This document shows, in pieces, positions 25,543-36,520 of a DNA stretch of 64,000 bases (position 1 is the first letter of the stretch; every line of letters starts with the position of its first letter). Below the pieces are notes generated by a model that was given only the letters and a program-made list of their open reading frames with translations, was not told the origin of the DNA and did no database searches. Source of the stretch: Azospirillum sp. TSA2s (GTDB taxonomy: Bacteria; Pseudomonadota; Alphaproteobacteria; Azospirillales; Azospirillaceae); NCBI RefSeq assembly GCF_004923315.1, contig NZ_CP039648.1:538501-602500 (forward strand). Direction: 5' to 3'. The position numbers were made by a program, and so were the translations under genes.

Positions 25543-26556
25543 TCAGTCGGCGTCGGCCATCCGCGCTGCGGTTGAGCCGCGCACGATGCAGGTGCCGCCC
25601 AGGATGAGGCGGCGGCGGGGACGGTCCGGCGTTTCCAGCCGTTCGAACAGCAGGGTCATCGCCGATTGGCCGATGTCCTGCACCGGCTGCTCGATGACGG
25701 TCAGGCCGGGACCGACCAGCTCCGTCCAGGGTTCATTGTCGAATCCGGCGACCGCCAGCCCGTCGGGGATCGACAGCTTCAGCCGGTGGGCGGCCTTCAC
25801 CACGCCCATCAGGAACAGGCTGTTGCTGACGATGAAGGCTTCCGGCCTGTCGGGCTCGGCCATCCAGTCCACCACCGCGGCCTCCGCCGCGTCGGCATGG
25901 GGGGCGAGGAAGCGGGCGGCGGGCGCCAGACCGCGGGCCGACATGGCGGAGCGATAGCCCTCGTACCGCTCCTGGCCGGTCGTGCTGGTATTGCCGAACA
26001 GGCCGGCGATTCGGCGATAGCCCTGGGCGTGCAGATGCTCCACCAGCATCGCCGCGGCGCGCGGGTTGTCTAGGACCACCGCGTCGTGGCGGGCGGTCGG
26101 CGCGTTGCGGTCGATCAGCACGACGGGAAAGTCGAGGTCGAGCGTGTCGAGCCGGTCGAGCGTCGCGCGGGTCGGGGCGAAGATCAGGCCGGTGATCCGC
26201 TCCTCCTGCATCAGGCGCAGGTACAACTCCTCCCGCTCCGGATTCTCGTCGCTGTTGCACAGGATCACGCGCATGCCGGCGCGATAGGCCGCATCCTCCA
26301 CCGCTCGGCTGACGGCGGTGAAGAAGGGGTTGCGGATGTCCGACACCACCAGCCCGATCGTCTGCGAATGCTGAGAGCGCAGCCGCCGTGCCGACAGGTT
26401 GGGGCGGTAGCCGGTGGCGCGCACCGCGTCCTCCACCCGTTTGCGCAACGCCTCGCTGACCGGGCCGTTGCTCAGCACGCGCGACACGGTGGCGACCGAT
26501 ACGCCGGCGGCCAGGGCCACGTCCTTGATGCTGGCGGTCTTGCCGGAGGCGTTCAT
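25543..26556 (-). CDS. LacI-family regulator, likely of the fructose PTS operon
   Basis: Transcription factor of 337 residues. The N-terminal HTH and hinge helix are typical (ASIKDVALAAGVSVATVSRV, LSNGPVSEAL, YRPNLSARRLRSQHS). They are followed by a periplasmic-binding-protein-like effector domain (TIGLVVSDIRNPFFTAVSRA, AVAGFDNEPWTELVGPGLT). It is divergent from fruB-fruK-fruA, and two LacI-type operator sequences lie in the 273-bp space between them. It therefore probably represses, or like Cra/FruR otherwise controls, the fructose genes in response to a phosphorylated fructose (inference). The ATG at 26556 has only a weak ribosome site but is the only start that begins the HTH correctly; the frame is open upstream to 27165. 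Confidence 0.88.
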   Translation of the reverse strand: MNASGKTASIKDVALAAGVSVATVSRVLSNGPVSEALRKRVEDAVRATGYRPNLSARRLRSQHSQTIGLVVSDIRNPFFTAVSRAVEDAAYRAGMRVILCNSDENPEREELYLRLMQEERITGLIFAPTRATLDRLDTLDLDFPVVLIDRNAPTARHDAVVLDNPRAAAMLVEHLHAQGYRRIAGLFGNTSTTGQERYEGYRSAMSARGLAPAARFLAPHADAAEAAVVDWMAEPDRPEAFIVSNSLFLMGVVKAAHRLKLSIPDGLAVAGFDNEPWTELVGPGLTVIEQPVQDIGQSAMTLLFERLETPDRPRRRLILGGTCIVRGSTAARMADAD

Positions 26557-26656
26557 CTGCAAACCAGTGGTGGTAGGGGGTGCCCCGTAAGGGGAGGCGA
26601 TCTTAGCCGTGAGCGGCCCGGCCTGACCAGAGCGGGTTGGGGCGAAGACGGTATTC

Positions 26657-26670
26657 TGAAAACGTTTCCA
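26657..26670. promoter_or_regulatory. LacI-type operator O1
   Basis: TGAAAACGTTTCCA is a near-palindrome around a central CG (AAACGTTT core), the form of operators bound by LacI/GalR and FruR proteins. It lies about 100 bp upstream of the regulator start and 160 bp upstream of fruB, so it may serve autoregulation of the regulator. Confidence 0.6.
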
Positions 26671-26755
26671 GTATGATGACCGGAGCATTCCCCATTTCAG
26701 CCCGCTTGACAAGACGCTCTGCTGAAAAAGTGCCGATGCTGCATTGCGGCAGCCG

Positions 26756-26784
26756 TTGACAGTCCGACTGTAATCGTTTTCACT
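26756..26784 (+). promoter_or_regulatory. fruB promoter candidate overlapped by LacI-type operator O2
   Basis: A perfect -35 hexamer TTGACA lies at 26756-26761; 17 bp later comes TTCACT, a poor -10. The operator-like sequence GTAATCGTTTTCA (26770-26782), complementary form TGAAAACGATTAC, shares TGAAAACG with the upstream site and covers the spacer and -10. A repressor bound here would block RNA polymerase. Another TTGACA is at 26706-26711. The promoter call is tentative; the operator similarity is the stronger part. Confidence 0.5.
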
Positions 26785-26829
26785 GAGAATCAAGAGGACA
26801 GACAAGAACACGCGGAGGAGACGGTTGCC

Positions 26830-29357
<2,528 letters not shown>

Positions 29358-29361
<4 letters not shown>

Positions 29362-30308
29362 CGAAGCCCGTCGTCACCGTCACGCTGAACCCCGCCATCG
29401 ACCAGACCATCACGGTGGATGCGCTGAAACCGGGCAGCGTCCATCGCGCCAAGGCGGTGCGCCACAATGCCGGCGGCAAGGGCGTCAACGTCGCCAGCTG
29501 CCTTGCCGATTGGGGAACGCCGGTGGTCGCCACCGGACTGCTCGGCACCGGCAACGCGGCGCCGTTCGAGGCGCTGTTTCAGGCGAAGGGCATCGCCGAC
29601 GCCTTCCTGCGGCTGCCGGGCGAAACGCGGGTCAACGTCAAGATCGCCGATCTTGCGGCCAACGACACGACGGACATCAACCTGCCGGGCCTCACAGCCG
29701 ATCCCGGCGCGCTCGGCCGGGTGCAGGAGACGGTTCGCCGGCTGGTGGAGCCGGGCACCCCGGTCCTGCTGGCCGGCAGCCTGCCGGACGGACTGCCCAC
29801 CGACACCTACGCCATCCTGACCGCCGATCTGGCGGCGGCCGGGGCCCGCGTGGTGCTGGACAGCAGCGGTCCGCCGCTGGCTGCGGCCCTGGCCTCCACC
29901 GGCGCGCTGCCCCATTGCATCAAGCCCAACCGGCACGAGCTGGAGGATTGGGCCGGCCGTCCGCTGCCGACCGATGCCGACCTGCTGGACGCGGCGCGTG
30001 GACTGCAGCGGCGCGGCGTGTCGGTGGTGGTGGTGTCGCTGGGGGCGGACGGCGCTCTCTTCGTGGATGGCGCCCGCGCCCTGCATGGCAGGTTGCCGCC
30101 GGTCCAGGCGCTGAGCACCGTCGGGGCGGGCGACGCCATGGTGGCGGGGCTGATCGCCGCCTTCCAGCAGGAAGGCGGGCTGGAGGATGTGGCCCGGCTG
30201 TCGGTGGCCTTCGCCGCCGCCAAGCTCGGCTGCTTCGGCCCCAACCTGCCCGATCCGGCGACGGTGCGGGCGCTCGCCGCGCAGGTGACGCTGAGCCGGT
30301 TCGACTGA
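29358..30308 (+). CDS. fruK: 1-phosphofructokinase
   Basis: PfkB-family sugar kinase of 316 residues that converts fructose 1-phosphate, the product of the PTS permease, to fructose 1,6-bisphosphate with ATP. It has the N-terminal signature TVTLNPAIDQTITVDALKPG, the glycine-rich substrate motif HNAGGKGVNVASCLADWG and the C-terminal signature STVGAGDAMVAGLIAAF with its catalytic Asp (GAGD). The length is normal for the family. It is translationally coupled to fruB by an ATGA overlap and followed after 70 bp by fruA, which has its own strong ribosome site. Confidence 0.96.
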
Positions 30309-30378
30309 ACCTGCCGAAAGCATCCGACGGACTTCAATACAGTGACAGGCGCGGGCGCGAACCCGCCAGGAGGAAACA

Positions 30379-32160
30379 ATGGCGAACCTGTTGGCCGTGA
30401 TCGCGGCGGGAGACCTCACCACCCAGGCGGTTCTGGCCGCCGAAGCGTTGCGCAAGGCGGCATCGTCGGCCGGCCACCGTATCCAGGTGGAAATCCGCAC
30501 CAGCCTCGGCATCCAGTCGCCGCTCGACGCGGCGGCGTTGGCGGCGGCGGACGGCGTGGTGCTCGTCGGCGGCGGCGATCTGGAGGAGGGACGCTTCGGC
30601 GCGGTCAAGCGCGTTTCCGCTTCGCTGGACGAGGTGCTGGGCAATCCCGGCGCCGTGCTGGGGAACGTGCTCGGTTCCGCTGCTCCTCCGGCGGCATCGG
30701 CGCCGCGCCGGATCGTCGCCATCACCTCCTGCCCGACCGGCATCGCCCACACCTTCATGGCGGCCGAGGGCATCCAGCAGGCGGCGACCGCGCTGGGCCA
30801 CAAGGTCCGGGTGGAGACGCAGGGCTCCGTCGGTGCGCGCGACACGCTGACCGACGAGGAGATCCGCGAGGCCGACGTCGTCCTGATCGCCGCCGACACC
30901 CAGATCGACCTGTCCCGCTTCGCCGGCAAGCGCGTGTTCCTCAGCGGCACCAAGCCCGCCATCAATGACGGCAAGGCCCTGGTCAACCGTGCCCTGGCGG
31001 AGGCGAAGACGCATGGCGCAGCCGGCGGTGCCTCGGGCGGCGCGACCCCGCTGGCCGATGCGGTCGCCGCCGGCAAGGCGGAGCGGTCAGCCCAGCGCAC
31101 CGGCCCCTACAAGCATCTGATGACCGGCGTCTCCTTCATGCTCCCCTTCGTGGTGACGGGCGGTCTGCTGATCGCGCTCGCCTTCGCGCTGGGCGGCATC
31201 TACGTCTATGAGGAATCCAACGCCGGGACGCTGGGCTATGCCCTGTTCCAGATCGGCGCCAAGGGAGCCTTCGCCCTGATGGTGCCGGCGCTGGCCGGCT
31301 ACATCGCGTATTCCATCGCCGACCGCCCCGGCATCGCCCCCGGCATGGTGGGCGGCATGCTGGCCGGCAGCATCGGTGCCGGCTTCCTCGGCGGAATCGT
31401 CGCCGGCTTCATCGCCGGCTATGGCACCGCCTTCCTCAACCGGCACATCAAGCTGCACCGCAACCTGGAAGGGCTGAAGCCGGTGCTGATCCTGCCGCTG
31501 CTGGGTTCGCTGCTGACCGGCCTGCTGATGATCTACGTCGTCGGCACGCCGGTCGCCGAGGCGCTGGCCTGGATGAGCGCCTGGCTGAAGGGCATGCAGG
31601 GCAGCAGCGCCATCCTGCTCGGCCTGCTGATCGGCGCGATGATGGCCTTCGACATGGGCGGTCCGGTCAACAAGGCGGCCTACGCCTTCTCCACCGGCCT
31701 GATCGCCTCGCAGGTCTACACCCCGATGGCCGCCGCCATGGCCGCCGGCATGGTGCCGCCGCTGGGTCTGGCGCTCGCCACCAAGCTGTTCGCCGACCGC
31801 TTCACCCATGAGGAGCGCGAAGCCGGCAATGCCGCCGCCGTCCTGGGCATCGCCTTCATCACCGAAGGCGCCATTCCCTTCGCCGCCCGCGATCCGCTGC
31901 GCGTCATCCCGGCGCTGATGGTCGGCGGCGCGCTGACCGGCGCCATTTCGATGGCGGTGGGGGCCGAGCTGAAGGTTCCGCATGGCGGCATCTTCGTCCT
32001 GCCGATCCCGAACGCGGTGACGCATCTGCTGGGCTATGTGGTGGCCCTGGTGGTCGGCACAGTGGTGACCGCGGTTGCGTTGCGCATCCTGAAGAAGCCG
32101 ATCGCCGCTGCCGCGGTGGCGCCGAAGACGGCGGTTCAGGGGGCCGGCGTGCACGCCTGA
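30379..32160 (+). CDS. fruA: fructose-specific PTS permease EIIB'BC
   Basis: Membrane permease of 593 residues that takes up fructose and phosphorylates it at C1. Residues 1-95 form an EIIB-like B' domain in which the phospho-cysteine region reads VIAAGDLTT, so it has no active Cys. The true EIIB follows with Cys118 in [14 protein letters not shown]. From about residue 225 the EIIC domain has many membrane helices ([73 protein letters not shown]). The B'-B-C order and size match E. coli FruA. A strong AGGAGG site precedes the start, and a rho-independent terminator follows at 32199-32235. Confidence 0.96.
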   Translation: MANLLAVIAAGDLTTQAVLAAEALRKAASSAGHRIQVEIRTSLGIQSPLDAAALAAADGVVLVGGGDLEEGRFGAVKRVSASLDEVLGNPGAVLGNVLGSAAPPAASAPRRIVAITSCPTGIAHTFMAAEGIQQAATALGHKVRVETQGSVGARDTLTDEEIREADVVLIAADTQIDLSRFAGKRVFLSGTKPAINDGKALVNRALAEAKTHGAAGGASGGATPLADAVAAGKAERSAQRTGPYKHLMTGVSFMLPFVVTGGLLIALAFALGGIYVYEESNAGTLGYALFQIGAKGAFALMVPALAGYIAYSIADRPGIAPGMVGGMLAGSIGAGFLGGIVAGFIAGYGTAFLNRHIKLHRNLEGLKPVLILPLLGSLLTGLLMIYVVGTPVAEALAWMSAWLKGMQGSSAILLGLLIGAMMAFDMGGPVNKAAYAFSTGLIASQVYTPMAAAMAAGMVPPLGLALATKLFADRFTHEEREAGNAAAVLGIAFITEGAIPFAARDPLRVIPALMVGGALTGAISMAVGAELKVPHGGIFVLPIPNAVTHLLGYVVALVVGTVVTAVALRILKKPIAAAAVAPKTAVQGAGVHA

Positions 32161-32198
32161 CCGTCACTCCGTTTCCTCTCGGGCGTCCTCCCGACCCT

Positions 32199-32235
32199 GG
32201 CCCCTTTCCGCAACCGCGGGGAGGGGCCTTTTTTT
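32199..32235 (+). terminator. rho-independent terminator after fruA
   Basis: GGCCCCT (32199-32205) pairs with AGGGGCC (32222-32228), with further pairing inside the loop, and is followed directly by seven T. This is a classic intrinsic terminator 38 bp after the fruA stop. Confidence 0.9.
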
Positions 32236-32309
32236 GCTCAAGTTTCCGCGCCAGCTTTCACCGGGCCGTCCGTGTGAACCGTCAAGACATCGCCCGGAGT
32301 GACGGACCC

Positions 32310-32627
32310 ATGCTCGACGAGAAGCCCGATGTGATGCTGGGCAACATGCTGCTGCATGTAAACCTGCTGGCGCTTGGCACGCTGATGACCAAGATGATGG
32401 CGGAGTTGTTCCGCAAGGACGACGACCCCGCCGGCAAGGCGGACGAATGGCTGCGCCTGTTCGAAGCGACCGCCGCGCAGATGACCTTCGCCAGCGAGAC
32501 GCCGGAATGGAGCGACCTGACCGCGCAGGAGTTCCGCGACGTGCTGATGCAGCACATCCACCGAGCCCGCGCCATGGCGCTGGGGGAGGAGTGCGACCCG
32601 AAGGCTTATCTGCGCCATCACGGCTGA
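32310..32627 (+). CDS. small hypothetical protein (105 residues)
   Basis: I do not recognise this protein. It is probably soluble and helical, rich in Met, Leu and acidic residues (MLDEKPDVMLGNMLLHVNLL, then KMMAELFRKDDDP and LTAQEFRDVLMQHIHRARAM), and shows no signal peptide. Base composition and codon use match the neighbouring real genes. The ATG at 32310 has GGAG 10 nt upstream; an in-frame GTG at 32274 would add 12 residues. It stands alone between the fructose operon terminator and a convergent small membrane-protein gene, so context gives no function. Confidence 0.55.
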   Translation: MLDEKPDVMLGNMLLHVNLLALGTLMTKMMAELFRKDDDPAGKADEWLRLFEATAAQMTFASETPEWSDLTAQEFRDVLMQHIHRARAMALGEECDPKAYLRHHG

Positions 32628-32634
32628 CCGGAAA

Positions 32635-32826
32635 TCAGGCGACGGCGGCCAGGATCAGGACCGCCGCCGCAAGGCATAGGGCGGCAAGCAGCAATTGCAG
32701 CCGCAGCCCGCGCTGGCTGACCATGGTCGGCGGCTGGTCGTAATCCTCGGTTGTCGTAAGCCGCTCCAGAGCCTTGCGGCGGAACAGCCGTTCGGCACCC
32801 TGCGGTCCGGCTTCAGTCCGACTCAT
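32635..32826 (-). CDS. small single-pass membrane protein (63 residues)
   Basis: Predicted tail-anchored peptide: a charged N-terminal part (MSRTEAGPQGAERLFRRKAL with ERLTTTEDYDQPP) is followed by one hydrophobic stretch LQLLLAALCLAAAVLILAAV at the C terminus. AGGGA stands just upstream of the ATG at 32826. The frame can be extended to 32877 without a better start. No family was recognised. It is convergent with the hypothetical gene ending at 32627. Confidence 0.45.
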   Translation of the reverse strand: MSRTEAGPQGAERLFRRKALERLTTTEDYDQPPTMVSQRGLRLQLLLAALCLAAAVLILAAVA

Positions 32827-32933
32827 GGAATCCCTGGTCCTGGAGGCTTCGGGATACGCGCCGGCGTTGAAAGACAAGAAATTTTGTTGTGGAGCTGAAA
32901 CAGTTCCATGTCAGTCCTGACACCGCTTATTGC

Positions 32934-32961
32934 TTGCACCCCTTTGTTTCGCACGCATAAT
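32934..32961 (+). promoter_or_regulatory. sigma70-type promoter candidate of the RiPP cluster
   Basis: TTGCAC at 32934-32939 and CATAAT at 32956-32961 are separated by 16 bp and each differs from consensus by one base. They lie 100 bp upstream of the chosen GNAT start in a locally AT-rich stretch and read toward the cluster. No operator was recognised. Confidence 0.5.
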
Positions 32962-33060
32962 GGTTAGAGAGCATCCGGATTGTCCAGCGGACTTCGCAGG
33001 GTCTCCATCTCTTCCAGAGTGTGCATGATCGGGATCGCTGGCGTGAAGGATCGGGTTGGG

Positions 33061-34014
33061 ATGAACGATGTCACGGCGCCGAACGGCGGCATCGCCGGCC
33101 TTCGCGTCGCGCCGCTGTCCGGCAATGCCGCCGCATTCGCCACTCTCGGTTTTCCCCGGTTGGCTCCGGTGCTGGATCGGCTGGAGCCGCCATGGGTGGC
33201 CGTTGGCGCCACGGTCGGCGGGCTGCCGGCCGGGCTGGCGCTTGGGCAGAGGCAGGAGGATGGGGCAAGGCTGCTGTCGCTGACGGTCGCGCGCAGCCTG
33301 CGCAACCGCGGCATCGGCCGGGCCCTTGCCGCTGGGTGGGGGAGGGCCGCCGCCGCCGCGGGCGCCACCGGTCTGATCACCGCCTTTTCGGACAAGCTGC
33401 CGGAACGCGCCGCATTGGCCGCGACCCTGTCGGCGGCCGGCTGGACCGCACCGCGCCTGACCCATGTCCGTGCCATCGGAGAGGCGGCGCCGATGGTCGA
33501 GGCGGTCGGCCGCTGGCCGTCGCTGACCGGCCGGCTGCGCGATCCCGACGGGTTCAGCTTCGATCCCTGGCGGACGCCGGACGTCGACGACCGTGGCGCC
33601 ATCGCCGCGCTGGCGGCAGAGCCCGACCATCATCCTCTGATGCATCCCGATGTCCGTGCCGAGCGGATCGAGCCTGCCTGTTCCATCGCGGTGCGGCGGC
33701 AGGGTGTGCTGGTCGGCTGGGTGCTGGCGGAGCGGGCGGAAAGCGTTCCGCTCGACGGCTATCGCGACCGGCCGGCGATCGATTACCGCAGCGCCTATCT
33801 GGCGCGGTCGCTCTGGCATACGGGAATGCTGGTCGGGGCCTATTGGCATGCCTATGCCCGGCAGGTGGCCGCCTTCGGTCCGACCTCCATCGCCATGTTC
33901 GGCACCATGTTCCCCCGCATGATGTCGCTGGCCCGCCGCCGCTTCGCCCCGATCTCGCTGCGGGTGGACGAGACCTTCGAGATGATCCGCGAACCCGCGA
34001 CCGGTTCGCCGTGA
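33061..34014 (+). CDS. GNAT-family acyltransferase of an NHLP RiPP cluster
   Basis: Protein of 317 residues with a GNAT acetyl/acyltransferase domain: strand 4 and the acyl-CoA pyrophosphate loop are visible as LLSLTVARSLRNRGIGRALA (R-x-x-G-x-G/A type loop). The C-terminal half (VGWVLAERAE, then DYRSAYLARSLWHTGMLVGA) may be a second, degenerate GNAT-like fold. The gene lies directly upstream of a nitrile-hydratase-like leader precursor and its peptidase exporter, all on one strand. Established knowledge: GNAT-like enzymes next to NHLP precursors acylate Lys or Orn side chains with fatty acids in the selidamide class. Inference: this enzyme acylates the Lys-rich core encoded next door. The ATG at 33061 has AAGGA 10 nt upstream; ATG 33025 and the open frame to 32980 are alternatives. 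Confidence 0.75.
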   Translation: MNDVTAPNGGIAGLRVAPLSGNAAAFATLGFPRLAPVLDRLEPPWVAVGATVGGLPAGLALGQRQEDGARLLSLTVARSLRNRGIGRALAAGWGRAAAAAGATGLITAFSDKLPERAALAATLSAAGWTAPRLTHVRAIGEAAPMVEAVGRWPSLTGRLRDPDGFSFDPWRTPDVDDRGAIAALAAEPDHHPLMHPDVRAERIEPACSIAVRRQGVLVGWVLAERAESVPLDGYRDRPAIDYRSAYLARSLWHTGMLVGAYWHAYARQVAAFGPTSIAMFGTMFPRMMSLARRRFAPISLRVDETFEMIREPATGSP

Positions 34015-34074
34015 TCGCCCACCGCAGAGTTTTCTTCAGCCTTTCACCCAATCGCCAACTGGAGCATTTCCGAA

Positions 34075-34386
34075 ATGAGCAACATTGACTTCGAGCAGAT
34101 GTACGGCGCCGATGCCATCGCCGCAGCGGCGGAGCGGCTGAAGACCGACGACGCCTTCCGTGCAGAGGCTCAGGCCGACCTGAACGCGGCCGTGAAGCGC
34201 CATTACGATGTCGACCTGCCGATGCCGATGCGGCTGGTCGAGACCGATGGGGAACTGCTTGCCGTTCCGGCCGAGGACAGCCAGGCGGAACTGAGCGACG
34301 AGGAACTCGACATGGTTGCCGGTGGCTTCCCGCCCACCGGGTTCGGCCAGAAGGAAGCGAAGAAGGGTTCCGGCTTCGGGCGCTGA
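34075..34386 (+). CDS. RiPP precursor peptide with NHLP-type leader and Gly-Gly cleavage site
   Basis: Precursor of 103 residues. The leader (1-84) resembles nitrile-hydratase alpha-subunit-like leaders: a helical start, KTDDAFRAEAQADLNAAVKR, then VDLPMPMRLVETDGELLAVP, and the conserved end ELSDEELDMVAGG with Gly83-Gly84. Cleavage after the double Gly by the C39 peptidase encoded next door would release the 19-residue core FPPTGFGQKEAKKGSGFGR. The core has three Lys, three Phe, one Thr and one Ser, and no Cys, so a lanthipeptide or thiazole product is unlikely and Lys acylation by the GNAT enzyme is the natural prediction. GGAG stands 10 nt upstream of the ATG. It lies 60 bp after the GNAT gene and 67 bp before the transporter. 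Confidence 0.88.
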   Translation: MSNIDFEQMYGADAIAAAAERLKTDDAFRAEAQADLNAAVKRHYDVDLPMPMRLVETDGELLAVPAEDSQAELSDEELDMVAGGFPPTGFGQKEAKKGSGFGR

Positions 34387-34453
34387 GGTCGTTCGAACCG
34401 GCAGGCGTTGCGTCTTGCGGAGAATTTCCCCGCGGACGCAACGCTCAGCAAGA

Positions 34454-36520
34454 ATGAGCAACTCCCCACCATCGAATTTCACCCGTCAAGGCCGAAGGCG
34501 GACGGCGACGCCCGAACTGCGTCAGGGCGAGATCGCCGAGTGCGGTCTGGCGGCGCTCGGCATCATGCTGACCCATCACGGCCATCCGGTCCCGTTGGAG
34601 CAGTTGCGGGCAGAAGCGGGGTCGACCCGGCTCGGCGTCAATGCCCGCGCCCTGATCCGCATCGCCCGCGACCACGGCATGGTCGCCCGTGCCTTCCGCA
34701 CCGAGCCGGACCGTCTGTCCTCCCTCGGCTTTCCCCTGATTGCCCACAGCCGCTTCATCCATTTCGTCGTGGTGGAGGCCGAAACCTGCGACGGGCTACT
34801 GGTCAACGACCCGGGCGGCGGGCCGCATGTCATGGGCTGGGACGAGGTCGACGACTCCTTCACCGGCATTGCCATCACCATCCAGCCGCCGGAGCCCGGC
34901 GCACAGCGTCCGCAGGGGAAGTGGCGTCCGCCGACAACGGCGCGGGCGCTGGCGACGCGGCTTCGGCCGCAAGCGGGCATCGTCTTCGCCATTCTGCTGT
35001 CCGCCGCGCTTGGCCGCGCCGCCGGTGTGGGGGCGGCACTCGCGGCCGGCAGTTGGGCCGACGGAGGCGCCGCCCTGAACCCGCTGACCGGAGCCTGTGT
35101 TGCCGCGGTCGCCGCCGGATGGGGCAGGGACCGGCTGACCGCGCTTCTGGGTATGAGGCTGGCCGGCGACACCGCCGCCGGCGTGTTCGGCCGGCTCCGG
35201 CGGATGCCTGCCGTCTGGTTCGCCCGCCGGGATATGGCACAGGTGCTGGAGGTGCCGCTGGCGGGTGGTGCGCTGCAACGGCACATCGGCGACATCATAC
35301 GGTTGGTGGAACTGCCGCTGCTGGTCCTGCCGGTCGCAGCCGCGTTTTGGCTCGACGGGTGGAGCGGGGCGGCGCTGCTGCTGACCGTCATCCCGGCCTT
35401 GGCCGCGCTCGGTGTGATTCATCTCAGGCGCGGTGCCGTGGCTGCACGCCGGAATGCGCCGACACCGCTGGTTCCGGACGGCGGAACCATCACGACGCTC
35501 GACACCCACAGGACCGGTGGGCGCGATGGCGAGGTTCTGGCCCAGCTTGCAGGCCGCCATGCCGTGCAGACCATCTGGCGGCAGAAGTCGGTGGCCCTCC
35601 ATGCGCCGCTCATGGCGGTGCTCACCGGCATCGCCGGGGTTGGTCTTGCGGCTGTATTGCTGACGAGCCTCGCCGCCGGCCGGATCGGGAGCGGTGGAGT
35701 GGTGGCGCTCGCCGTGCTGACGCTGGCGGCACATCGGCAGGTCCTGCGTCTGGACCGCGTCATGCCGGCGTTGCAGGATTTGAAAGCCGCCCTGCATCGC
35801 CTGGACGATCTGGAAGCGGCGGCAGCCGAGGCGGAGCATCCCCCCGCGGCAGAGCGCCCTGCCGCCCGTCTCTGCGTCCAGTCCGTCCGGTTCCAACCGT
35901 CGCCGCAGGCGCCACCGGTCCTGTCCGGGATCGATCTGCGTCTCGACCCGGGTGAGCGGCTGGGGGTTTGCGGCGACTCCGGTTCCGGAAAGTCGGTGCT
36001 GGCCAAGCTCTCCTGCGGGCTGCTGGAACCCTCGTCCGGAGGCATTCTGCTGGACGGCCGGCCGGTCGCGACCGTTGCCCGCCAATGTCCCGGCGCGGTG
36101 GTGCTGGTCGACCGTTCCAGTCCGGTGATCGCCGGCACGATCGCCGATAACCTGCGGGTCGGCGACCTCTCCGCAAGCGACGCGACGTTGATTGCGGCGC
36201 TGGAGCAGGTCCGGCTGTGGAGCGATCTGGAACCCCGCGGCGGCCTTTCCCTGGAACTGACCGAAGGCGGCCCGGAACTCAGCGGCGGACAGCGACGCCG
36301 GTTGGCCTTGGCGCGGGCGCTTCTGCGCAGCCCGGTCCTGCTGGTGATCGACGATGCTCTGGATGCGCTGGAGCCGGCTTTGGCGCGTCGCATCCTCGAC
36401 GGGCTGCAGCGACCCGACCGCATCGTCCTGGTGACCAGCCGTCGCCCGGCGACTCTGGAGGGCTGTGAACACCGCCTTCACCTCGATCCGTCTGCGGCCG
36501 GGGCGCAGATGCCGTCGTGA
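34454..36520 (+). CDS. C39 peptidase-ABC exporter (NHLM bacteriocin-system type)
   Basis: Fusion of 688 residues that should cut the leader off the precursor and export the core. The N-terminal C39 protease domain (about 15-145) keeps its triad: Cys30 in RQGEIAECGLAALG, His103 in SRFIHFVVVE and Asp119 in LLVNDPGGG. A membrane domain of about six segments follows (170-430). The ATPase domain has Walker A GDSGSGKS (Lys513) and an intact signature LSGGQ (609-613). However, Walker B reads VIDDALDALE with Asp634 in place of the catalytic Glu, and the H-loop His is replaced by Ser662 (LVTSRRPAT). The ATG at 34454 is the first start before the protease domain; its ribosome site is weak. The stop overlaps the GTG start of the next gene. 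Confidence 0.9.
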   Translation: MSNSPPSNFTRQGRRRTATPELRQGEIAECGLAALGIMLTHHGHPVPLEQLRAEAGSTRLGVNARALIRIARDHGMVARAFRTEPDRLSSLGFPLIAHSRFIHFVVVEAETCDGLLVNDPGGGPHVMGWDEVDDSFTGIAITIQPPEPGAQRPQGKWRPPTTARALATRLRPQAGIVFAILLSAALGRAAGVGAALAAGSWADGGAALNPLTGACVAAVAAGWGRDRLTALLGMRLAGDTAAGVFGRLRRMPAVWFARRDMAQVLEVPLAGGALQRHIGDIIRLVELPLLVLPVAAAFWLDGWSGAALLLTVIPALAALGVIHLRRGAVAARRNAPTPLVPDGGTITTLDTHRTGGRDGEVLAQLAGRHAVQTIWRQKSVALHAPLMAVLTGIAGVGLAAVLLTSLAAGRIGSGGVVALAVLTLAAHRQVLRLDRVMPALQDLKAALHRLDDLEAAAAEAEHPPAAERPAARLCVQSVRFQPSPQAPPVLSGIDLRLDPGERLGVCGDSGSGKSVLAKLSCGLLEPSSGGILLDGRPVATVARQCPGAVVLVDRSSPVIAGTIADNLRVGDLSASDATLIAALEQVRLWSDLEPRGGLSLELTEGGPELSGGQRRRLALARALLRSPVLLVIDDALDALEPALARRILDGLQRPDRIVLVTSRRPATLEGCEHRLHLDPSAAGAQMPS

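Noticed and set aside
25310..25957. Plus-strand frame beginning in the 25-kb gap
   Set aside because: Most of it overlaps the LacI-type gene in antisense, and the part in the gap has no ribosome site or recognisable sequence.
33061..34386. Lanthipeptide or thiazole/oxazole interpretation of the precursor
   Set aside because: The core has no Cys and just one Ser and one Thr, and no LanM, YcaO or radical-SAM gene is in the neighbourhood.
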